Assembly (NCBI GenBank): GCA_018826025.1
Contig: JAHKAK010000031.1
Location: forward strand, 1-10,488
Direction: 5' to 3'
Length of the DNA stretch: 10,488 nt
From: Patescibacteria group bacterium
Lineage (GTDB): Bacteria > Patescibacteriota > Minisyncoccia > Portnoybacterales > GWB1-42-6
The notes under the pieces are model-generated. The model worked only from the letters and a program-made list of their open reading frames with translations, searched no databases and was not told the origin of the DNA. A program made the translations under genes and the position numbers. Numbering within the stretch: position 1 is the stretch's first letter; every line of letters starts with the position of its first letter. This document shows, in pieces, positions 1-5,669 of this stretch.

Positions 1-146
1 ATGAATATTGTATTGATATCATGCAACAAAATTTAGCTACAATAGGTCTTTTAAAATCTGCCCATCAAATGTTAATGGAGAAACACTTAAACAGTTGTTT
101 TAAAAAAGCTATGGCTAGTAAGAATGAAAAGAAAAAACGCTTATAA
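1..146 (+). CDS. csoR: CsoR/DUF156-family copper-sensing repressor, C-terminal part (5' end outside window)
   Basis: The reading frame enters from the left edge (first whole codon at base 3) and stops at TAA 144-146. The visible part starts with EYCIDIM and carries the CsoR metal triad: a Cys, then a His 25 residues later (in EKHLNSC), then a Cys 4 residues after that. This is the spacing of Cys36, His61 and Cys65 in the founding CsoR of Mycobacterium. Known family role: an all-helical DNA-binding repressor that releases its operator when Cu(I) binds. It lies directly upstream of copper-export genes, which fits. The C-terminus is short: it ends at KNEKKKRL, where the next copy continues for about another 15 residues after the equivalent KNEKRK. 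The early end coincides with a run of six A (132-137), so the stop may come from an indel or from a tandem-duplication junction. The family call is firm; whether this copy is functional is not. Confidence 0.75.
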   Translation, partial: EYCIDIMQQNLATIGLLKSAHQMLMEKHLNSCFKKAMASKNEKKKRL

Positions 147-187
147 ATTTCAAAAAAGCCCAAAGCTCAATATTAAAAATTATCAAA

Positions 188-388
188 ATGGTTGAGGCCA
201 ATGAATACTGCATTGATATTATGCAGCAAAATTCGGCAGTGATAGGTCTTTTGAAATCCGCCCATCAAATGTTAATGGAAAATCATCTGAATACCTGTTT
301 TAAAACAGCAATGGGAACAAAAAACGAAAAAAGAAAACAAGAGATGACTCAAGAGATTTTAAAAGTCACGAAACTATTTAATAAATAA
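188..388 (+). CDS. csoR: Second CsoR/DUF156 copy, N-terminus apparently frameshifted
   Basis: From ATG 188 this encodes 66 residues with the full CsoR copper triad: Cys8, His33, Cys37 (spacing 25 and 4). It is a tandem copy of the preceding gene: bases 3-137 and 203-337 align with the same spacing and many silent changes. CsoR proteins are usually 85-100 residues, and the missing part is visible. The same frame, read upstream from 188 back to 128, gives TLINFKKAQSSILKIIK, a good match to CsoR helix 1, but has no start codon. An ATG at 124 lies in another frame and would join it if one A were lost from the A6 run at 132-137. That would give an 87-residue protein starting MKRKTLINFKKAQ. Either there is a base error or real indel, or the gene uses ATG 188 and lacks helix 1. 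The next gene starts 10 bases after the stop. Confidence 0.65.
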   Translation: MVEANEYCIDIMQQNSAVIGLLKSAHQMLMENHLNTCFKTAMGTKNEKRKQEMTQEILKVTKLFNK

Positions 389-398
389 TTTAAATCGT

Positions 399-1901
399 AT
401 GACTGAAAATATTAAAGAACATATTTATTACGTCAGAGGAATGCATTGCGCTTCTTGCGAAATTTTAATTGAGAAGAAATTATTAGAATTGGGGAACATA
501 AAATCAGTTGAGGCCTCAACGGCCAAAGGCGAGACCCTAATTGAATACGACGGTGAAAGACCGACCCTTGAAAGATTGAATGAAATTTTTAAAAGGGAAA
601 ATTATCTTTTTTTTGACCGGCCGGTGAAAATCGCCGAGCAAAAAGAAGGAGGCGACTTTTTCGTAATCGCCGGTGCGGCTTTGTTTATTATTATAGGTTT
701 TTTCCTTATTAAAAACAGCGGCTTTACCGGTTTGATAAACGTTACTTCATCCTCGTCTTTGCCGATGTTTTTCCTTTTGGGACTTTTGGCCGGGGTTTCC
801 AGTTGCGCGGCATTGATCGGCGGTTTAATTCTTTCAATGTCAAAACAATGGCTGGGGATGTATTCCGAAAGAAATTCAACCTTGGAAAAACTCCAACCCC
901 ATTTTATGTTTAATGCCGGGAGAATTGTTTCCTACGCTATTTTAGGAGCCGCTATTGGAGCCATTGGCAGCAAACTCCAGATCTCTTTAACTTTTACTTC
1001 TGTTTTAATTGTCGCTGTTTCAGTAATGATGTTTTTTTTAGCTTTACAAATGTTAGGGGTAAAAGCTTTCCGAAAATTTCAGTTTACAATGCCGAAATTT
1101 ATAACCAGACGCATTGCTGACGAAACTAAATTCCAAGGGAAACACATGCCATTTCTAATGGGGGCGCTGACTTTTTTTCTGCCTTGCGGTTTCACTATAA
1201 CCGCACAGGGATTGGCTTTAATTTCCGGAAGCGCGGTTCAGGGCGCTCTGATTATGCTTTTCTTTGCCTTAGGGACATTGCCGGCTCTTTTGGCAATTGG
1301 TTTATCCGCGGTCAAATTTTCTCAAAAACAGCATTTAGCCAATAAATTCCTAAAAGTTGCCGGCGTTCTGGTTTTGTTTTTCGCTCTTTATAATATCAAT
1401 ACCCAGTTGAATGTTCTGGGATTTGCCAGTTTTAGCGATCTAAAATTGAATCCTAATCAACAAACTATTAATGATAACGAAGAAGGATTGGCGCCAATTG
1501 TTAACGGCAAACAAATTTTAAAAATGGATGCCCTTTCCTTCGGATATAAGCCGAATTATTTCAAGGTAAAAATTGGGATTCCGGTAAGATGGGAAATTAC
1601 CGACAAGGGTACAAGCGGTTGTACTAATGCCATTATTTCCAGAAGCCTATTCAGCGAAGAAATTGCTCTTACTCCGGGGCAGACAAGCGTTAAAGAATTC
1701 ACGCCAACAAAGCAGGGAAAATATAAGTTTAGTTGCTGGATGGGAATGATTTCCGGAATTATAGAGGTAATAGATAAAAATGGCGCAGCATCTCAAAATA
1801 ATATATCAAATGACGATGCTAATTTATTCACTTCATCGGGCGCAGAGAATTTAGGTGGAACTTGTGGCATCAATGGAGGATGTAGTTGCGGCGGTAGGTA
1901 A
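399..1901 (+). CDS. HMA domain - UreH/DsbD-like membrane domain - cupredoxin fusion protein (copper handling)
   Basis: This is a 500-residue membrane protein. Residues 8-75 form a heavy-metal-associated domain with the copper motif GMHCASC (Cys17, Cys20). Residues about 86-335 hold roughly seven hydrophobic segments. They resemble the UreH-like/TauE-SafE/CcdA transmembrane group, with single cysteines in SSC136 and in FFLPC263GF. Residues about 366-458 look like a cupredoxin: beta-rich, with SGC408 and SC446WMGM, giving the Cys and Met ligands of a copper site. The tail ends with Cys489, Cys495 and Cys497 in a Gly-rich setting. The HMA domain is probably cytosolic and the cupredoxin extracytoplasmic. 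The likely job, inferred, is moving or holding copper across the membrane or passing electrons to exported thiols. ATG 399 lies 10 bases after csoR copy 2 and has no clear ribosome site. Similar fusions are usually annotated as sulfite exporter TauE/SafE family protein, a name that probably misstates the substrate. Confidence 0.8.
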   Translation: MTENIKEHIYYVRGMHCASCEILIEKKLLELGNIKSVEASTAKGETLIEYDGERPTLERLNEIFKRENYLFFDRPVKIAEQKEGGDFFVIAGAALFIIIGFFLIKNSGFTGLINVTSSSSLPMFFLLGLLAGVSSCAALIGGLILSMSKQWLGMYSERNSTLEKLQPHFMFNAGRIVSYAILGAAIGAIGSKLQISLTFTSVLIVAVSVMMFFLALQMLGVKAFRKFQFTMPKFITRRIADETKFQGKHMPFLMGALTFFLPCGFTITAQGLALISGSAVQGALIMLFFALGTLPALLAIGLSAVKFSQKQHLANKFLKVAGVLVLFFALYNINTQLNVLGFASFSDLKLNPNQQTINDNEEGLAPIVNGKQILKMDALSFGYKPNYFKVKIGIPVRWEITDKGTSGCTNAIISRSLFSEEIALTPGQTSVKEFTPTKQGKYKFSCWMGMISGIIEVIDKNGAASQNNISNDDANLFTSSGAENLGGTCGINGGCSCGGR

Positions 1902-1921
1902 AAATATAAAATTTATTTTAT

Positions 1922-2269
1922 ATGAAAAAATTCATTTTTATTGTTTTAACTTTATTACTTGGTGGCATTGCTAGTTATTTATTCTTTAATATTCAAAATC
2001 CAATTTTTGAAAAATTAAGTCCGGAAGCAATGTACCAAAGAATAATCAAAGAAAGAGATCACGCCATCAGTCAGGCAGTTGCAAGGGGTGATTACAAGTG
2101 TTGTATCAATCCGCCCTGTACAATGTGCTACATAGAGGCTAACCAGTGGAATAATTTCACTGCTGGCACTTGCGCTTGCGACGATTTAATTGCCCAGGGC
2201 AAAGAACCCTGCCCCCAATGTAAAAAGGGACTATGTCCGACTTGTAAATTGCAGCCCGCCGACAACTAA
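1922..2269 (+). CDS. Small exported or membrane-anchored cysteine-rich protein, function unknown
   Basis: This is a 115-residue protein. Residues 1-23 are a signal or anchor helix (MKKF followed by a hydrophobic stretch); there is no clear lipobox. Residues 26-57 look helical and charged. The rest has ten cysteines: 60, 61, 66, 69, 84, 86, 97, 100, 105 and 108. They include CCINPPCTMC, CAC, CPQC and CPTC. Paired CxxC groups like these suit copper or zinc binding or a redox role. I do not recognise a named family. It lies between two copper or redox membrane proteins, 20 bases after one and 30 before the other, so it probably belongs to the same operon. A periplasm-like copper buffer or a partner of the CSWC protein downstream is a reasonable guess, not shown. 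ATG 1922 is preceded by an AT-rich stretch without a ribosome site. Confidence 0.7.
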   Translation: MKKFIFIVLTLLLGGIASYLFFNIQNPIFEKLSPEAMYQRIIKERDHAISQAVARGDYKCCINPPCTMCYIEANQWNNFTAGTCACDDLIAQGKEPCPQCKKGLCPTCKLQPADN

Positions 2270-2299
2270 TCAAAAACTTATGCACATAAATACACAAAT

Positions 2300-3085
2300 A
2301 TGAAAAAAATGTTTCTAGCCATTTTAATAGCAGCGGGTTTAATTGCGGGAATTTGGTTGTTTACCAAACAACCAAATTCTTCATCAAATTCATCCTCTCA
2401 ATGCCAGATTAAAGAAATGATTTTTTATTATTCTGATAGTTGCAGTTGGTGTCAAAAAGTGAAAAACGAAGGAACGATTGATAAAATTGAAGCGCTTGGC
2501 GTGAAGGTAAATAAAATTAACGCGGCAATTGAACCAGTACAGCATGAATTTGAAGGCGTACCGACCTTTGTTATGGGCAAAAAAATTTATAGCGGTTATA
2601 AAACTTTTGAAGAATTAAGAGAATTACTTGGTTGTTCGGAAGCAGAAGGTCAATTTTCCGAGAATCAAAATCAACCCCAATCTTTATCTGAGATTCAATT
2701 TTTGGGCGAGAAAGGAGGAAACGTAAATTTAGAGAATGAAGAGATTAAATTAGCCGCTTCAATCTTCGGCGACAATCAGGCGCGATTTTACAACGTTATA
2801 ATGCCTAACGGAAAAACAATCTATTTTTTTGTAGTAAAAGATAAAAACGGAATTTATAGGGCCGCTGCCAATGCCTGCGCTGTTTGTTTTAAAACATACA
2901 CGGGATTTCGTCAGGAAGGAGATGAAATCGTTTGCAACAACTGCGGCAACCGCTATCCAATAGAAAAAATTGCCACTGAGAAAGGCGGCTGTAATCCAGG
3001 CCCGATTAATTCAAATCTTGAAGTTAAAAATGGCCAGATTATTATAGAGCAGGCCGATATTGAACAAGTCGCCGATCTTTTTTAA
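2300..3085 (+). CDS. Membrane-anchored thioredoxin-like domain fused to a DUF2318 (FtrD-like) domain
   Basis: This is a 261-residue protein. Residues 4-21 are a membrane anchor or signal, followed by a Ser/Asn linker. Residues 36-112 are a thioredoxin or glutaredoxin-like fold with active site C48SWC51 and the conserved cis-proline in GVP88TF. Residues 133-261 match DUF2318 (PF10080, FtrD-like iron-sulfur membrane protein): ACAVC (Cys193, Cys196), CNNC (Cys212, Cys215) and KGGC231NPGP, which is the family's hallmark arrangement. Known: FtrD-type proteins take part in iron or copper-linked membrane redox systems, and DUF2318 is held to bind a metal or Fe-S cofactor. The context of copper genes on both sides suggests reducing copper or keeping exported copper-binding thiols reduced (inference). 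The fusion of a CxxC thioredoxin to DUF2318 in one chain is less usual than the separate domains. ATG 2300 is the only sensible start. Confidence 0.8.
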   Translation: MKKMFLAILIAAGLIAGIWLFTKQPNSSSNSSSQCQIKEMIFYYSDSCSWCQKVKNEGTIDKIEALGVKVNKINAAIEPVQHEFEGVPTFVMGKKIYSGYKTFEELRELLGCSEAEGQFSENQNQPQSLSEIQFLGEKGGNVNLENEEIKLAASIFGDNQARFYNVIMPNGKTIYFFVVKDKNGIYRAAANACAVCFKTYTGFRQEGDEIVCNNCGNRYPIEKIATEKGGCNPGPINSNLEVKNGQIIIEQADIEQVADLF

Positions 3086-3120
3086 GAAAAATAGAATTAA
3101 TAAATTAACCCGTAAACATT

Positions 3121-5064
3121 ATGGAAAAAACAATTTTAAAAATTTCTGGAATGCATTGTGCTTCTTGCTCGGCAATAATTGAAAACGCGCTTAAAAAAGA
3201 AGGTGGTATTAAATCCGCTAATGTTAATTTTGCTTCGGAAAAACTTTATTTAGAGTTTGATTCGATTGAGATAAGTATCGCCGGAATAAAAAAAATCATT
3301 GAGAAATTAGGGTATGGGGCGACGGAAGAAACCCTTGAAGAAGAAATGCCCGACCATCATAAAGAAACAAAAATACAAGAAGTCAGCAAATTAAAAAAAC
3401 GGTTTATTATTTCTTTTATTTTTGGTTTGCCTCTCATTTATATTGTTATGGGCGGAATGCTCGGTTTGCCAATACCGCAATTTTTCAAAGAATGGAATAT
3501 TCTAATTCAATTTATTTTAGCAACCATTGTGGTTTTAGTTTGCTTTAATATTTGGAGATCTGGCTTTAAGAATTTAATACGGCTAAGGCCCAATATGGAT
3601 TCTTTAATTTTTATTGGCACGGCCACCGCTTATTTTTATAGCATTGCTGTAGCTATTTCTTTTTGGCTGGATATTCAAAAACTGCCCCCCCATTTATATT
3701 ATGAAAGCGCTGTCTTTATTCTTGTCTTTATTTCTCTTGGTAAATATTTAGAAGCAATTACTAAAGGAAAGACCAGCGAAGCGATTAAAAAATTAATTGG
3801 ATTGCAGCCAAAGGAAGCAACAGTTATCAAGGACGGACAGGAAATCAAAATTCCCATTTCCGAAGTAAAAGTCGGAGATATTGTATTGGTTAAGCCCGGC
3901 GAAAAAATCCCAGTGGATGGGGTTGTTATTGACGGCTACTCCGGCATTGATGAAAAAGCGATTACCGGAGAAAGTATTCCAGTAGAAAAGAAAAAAGGCG
4001 ATGAAATAATCGGCGTGACTATTAACAAAACCGGTGTTTTGAAATTTAGGGCAACTCGAGTTGGTAAAGATACGATGTTGGCCCAGATTATAAAAATAGT
4101 TGAGGAAGCAATGGGTTCTAAAGCGCCAATCCAGCTTTTGGCTGATAAAGTTTCTTTTTATTTTGTTCCATCTGTGATTGGTATTGCTATTTTTGCTTTT
4201 GCCATCTGGCTTTTATTGGGGCAGCCCTTGGCTTTGGCTTTAACGGTTTTTGTGGCTGTTTTAATCATCGCTTGCCCTTGCGCTTTAGGCCTAGCAACGC
4301 CAACCGCTGTAATGATGGGAACGGGTTTGGCGGCAAAAAATGGCATTTTAATTAAAAGTGGTAAGGCGCTGGAAATTGCCCGCGACTTAGATATGGTCAT
4401 TTTTGATAAAACCGGAACTTTAACCAAGGGTGAACCAAGCGTTACTGACGTGGTGAAAATTAAAAACGATGTCAGTGAAAATTTAGTTTTGCAAATCGCG
4501 GCGTCAGTGGAAAAAAATTCCGAACATCCTTTGGCTCAAGCGATTGTCAATAAGGCAAAAGAAGAAAAAATTAATTTTTCAGAAGTAAAAAATTTTCAAG
4601 CCATACCCGGCTATGGCGTTATGGCTGATTTAAAAAATAAAAAAATACTTTTCGGAACAAGAAAACTAATGACTAACAATCAAATTAATCCAAATATAAT
4701 AGAAGAAAAAATGATTATTTTAGAAGATCAAGGCAAAACAGCGATGATTTTAGCACAAGAAAAAGATATTATTGGTATTATTGCGGTGGCCGATACGCTT
4801 AAGGATTACTCAAAAGAAGCAGTTGAGATGCTTCATAAAATGGGGAAAAAGGTTGCGATAATTACCGGGGATAATAAAAGAGTTGGGCAAGCTATTGCCC
4901 AGCAAGTCGGCATAGACAGAGTTTTAGCCGAGGTATTGCCGCAAGAAAAATCAGCCGAGATTAAAAAATTACAGAGTGAAGGAAACACTGTGGCGATGGT
5001 TGGTGATGGTATAAATGACGCGCCGGCTTTGGCTCAAGCCGATGTAGGTATTGCCTTAGGTTAA
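3121..5064 (+). CDS. copA: Copper-exporting P1B-type ATPase (CopA), ended early by an in-frame TAA
   Basis: The 647 residues before the stop contain an N-terminal HMA domain (GMHCASC, Cys13 and Cys16), membrane helices from about residue 92, and the actuator TGES (282-285). The ion-path CPC motif is at 385-387 (Cys385, Cys387). The phosphorylation site DKTGT has Asp429, and SEHP (467-470) is the P1B nucleotide-domain signature. TGDN (582-585) and the hinge GDGIND (628-633) follow. Family role: ATP-driven Cu(I) export. The frame ends at TAA 5062-5064, right after DVGIALG. Relatives continue there with Ser or Thr and then GTDVA. The following codons give exactly GTDVAMETGEIVLIKDD, so a single base change (for example TCA to TAA) explains the stop. 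As written the product lacks the last two helices, which carry transport residues, so it should be inactive unless the stop is an error or is read through. It is the last gene of the copper cluster. Confidence 0.85.
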   Translation: MEKTILKISGMHCASCSAIIENALKKEGGIKSANVNFASEKLYLEFDSIEISIAGIKKIIEKLGYGATEETLEEEMPDHHKETKIQEVSKLKKRFIISFIFGLPLIYIVMGGMLGLPIPQFFKEWNILIQFILATIVVLVCFNIWRSGFKNLIRLRPNMDSLIFIGTATAYFYSIAVAISFWLDIQKLPPHLYYESAVFILVFISLGKYLEAITKGKTSEAIKKLIGLQPKEATVIKDGQEIKIPISEVKVGDIVLVKPGEKIPVDGVVIDGYSGIDEKAITGESIPVEKKKGDEIIGVTINKTGVLKFRATRVGKDTMLAQIIKIVEEAMGSKAPIQLLADKVSFYFVPSVIGIAIFAFAIWLLLGQPLALALTVFVAVLIIACPCALGLATPTAVMMGTGLAAKNGILIKSGKALEIARDLDMVIFDKTGTLTKGEPSVTDVVKIKNDVSENLVLQIAASVEKNSEHPLAQAIVNKAKEEKINFSEVKNFQAIPGYGVMADLKNKKILFGTRKLMTNNQINPNIIEEKMIILEDQGKTAMILAQEKDIIGIIAVADTLKDYSKEAVEMLHKMGKKVAIITGDNKRVGQAIAQQVGIDRVLAEVLPQEKSAEIKKLQSEGNTVAMVGDGINDAPALAQADVGIALG

Positions 5065-5364
5065 GGCACGGATGTGGCAATGGAAACTGGGGAAATAGTT
5101 TTAATTAAAGATGATTTAAGAGATGTGGTAATAGCAATTGATTTGAGTAAATACACTTTAAATAAAATTAAGCAAAATCTTTTCTGGGCCTTCTTTTATA
5201 ATATTGTCGGCATTCCTGTTGCCGCTGGTATTTTATATCCTTTTACTGGTTGGCTTTTAAATCCGGCAATTGCTGCGGCGGCTATGGCTTTTTCGTCGGT
5301 TAGCGTTGTTTCAAATTCTCTTTTAATGAAAAAATATAAGCCACAAATTACTAAAAAATCATAA
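5065..5364 (+). pseudogene. copA: C-terminal remainder of the copper ATPase after the in-frame stop
   Basis: This is the same frame as the upstream ATPase, continuing straight after the TAA for 99 codons to a TAA at 5362-5364. It starts GTDVAMETGEIVLIKDDL, the usual end of the phosphorylation domain. It then holds membrane helix 7 with the copper-binding Tyr-Asn pair in FWAFFYN and helix 8 with the Met and Ser pair in MAFSSVSVVSN. Those residues form the Cu(I) transport site of CopA proteins together with CPC. No good start exists here (a GTG at 5074 falls inside the conserved core), so it is not a separate gene. With the stop ignored, 3121-5364 encodes a CopA of normal length, about 747 residues. 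Confidence 0.8.
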
Positions 5365-5379
5365 AGGGAGTTCCTTGTT

Positions 5380-5424
5380 GTCGCCCGCGCACGGGAGGAC
5401 CGAGGCAAGGGCGACTTCTTTTCT
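5380..5424 (+). terminator. Possible Rho-independent terminator after the copper cluster
   Basis: A 7-base stem GTCGCCC (5380-5386) pairs with GGGCGAC (5409-5415) around a 22-base GC-rich loop that can fold further. It is followed by TTCTTTTCTCTT, which is T-rich but broken by C. It sits 15 bases after the ATPase frame ends, as a terminator should. The long loop and imperfect T-run keep confidence low. Confidence 0.4.
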
Positions 5425-5460
5425 CTTCGTTGAATTCGCGCGTTTAAGCTCGGGAATGTA

Positions 5461-5612
5461 GCCGCGGATTTTGCCGATTTTAGGCGGATTACACGGATAG
5501 AAAATTCATCTTCTCGTCTTTTTTCGATGAAACGGATCTCCGTACTCAAAAAGGGCATGGTAAAGAAGAAAACGCCTCCGCGTCAATTCGCTAAAAATCC
5601 GCGTTATCCGTG
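5461..5612. repeat. Imperfect inverted repeat of GCGGATT-type words flanking about 80 bases
   Basis: The left arm (about 5463-5487) reads GCGGATTTTGCCGATTTTAG. The right arm, read on the - strand from about 5605 to 5580, gives GCGGATTTTTAGCGAATTGA and then CGCGG. The arms match well with small gaps. Words like this recur between genes in many candidate-phyla genomes, so it is probably a non-autonomous intergenic repeat. There is no transposase and no clear target duplication. Confidence 0.4.
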
Positions 5613-5631
5613 GCCAGTAATTTTTATCCAC

Positions 5632-5669
5632 TTTTTTGTTTAAAGTTTTTTTGGTATACTTTTGTTGTG
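5632..5669 (+). promoter_or_regulatory. Likely promoter of the hydrogenase beta gene, possibly giving a leaderless mRNA
   Basis: A good -10 box TATACT lies at 5655-5660 with GG just before it. The region 17 bases upstream (5632-5637) is only TTTTTT, so the -35 is weak. A normal start of transcription 6-8 bases after the -10 box would fall on or next to the GTG start codon at 5667, leaving no leader. No ribosome site precedes that GTG, which agrees with a leaderless message. This also argues against a GTG start at 5610, which would put the -10 box inside the gene. Confidence 0.45.

Larger units (their letters stand above)
5365..5666. other. Gene-free spacer between the copper and hydrogenase clusters
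   Basis: About 300 bases without a convincing gene. In order it holds the possible terminator (5380-5424), a segment rich in GCGGATT-like words (about 5461-5500), and a purine-rich stretch. A reverse-complement copy of the same words (about 5583-5612) follows, and then the promoter of the hydrogenase beta subunit gene. The short open frames here, such as 5527-5643, are made mostly of repeat words and resemble no protein I know. Confidence 0.6.

Noticed and set aside
125..140. Programmed ribosomal frameshift joining the two CsoR copies
   Set aside because: The A6 run is not in the phase of a standard -1 heptamer for the upstream frame, and no clear downstream stem was seen; an indel or base error is simpler.
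4158..4427. Antisense open frame within the copper ATPase gene
   Set aside because: It is a shadow of a strongly supported gene; its basic, low-complexity protein is what the reverse strand of such a gene gives.
5062..5064. TAA reassigned to an amino acid
   Set aside because: TAA is the natural stop of most genes in this window, and the known code change in this radiation affects TGA, not TAA.
5196..5558. Antisense open frame across the ATPase 3' end and the spacer
   Set aside because: It overlaps the conserved helices 7 and 8 of the ATPase and then repeat sequence, with no recognisable domain.
5527..5643. 38-codon open frame in the spacer before the hydrogenase beta gene
   Set aside because: Its second half is made of inverted-repeat words (GCTAAAAATCCGCGTTATCCGTGG), it overlaps the likely promoter region, and the protein resembles nothing known.
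5610..5666. Upstream GTG 5610 as the start of the hydrogenase beta gene
   Set aside because: The added 19 residues do not look like the family, come from repeat and T-rich spacer, and would place the TATACT box inside the gene.
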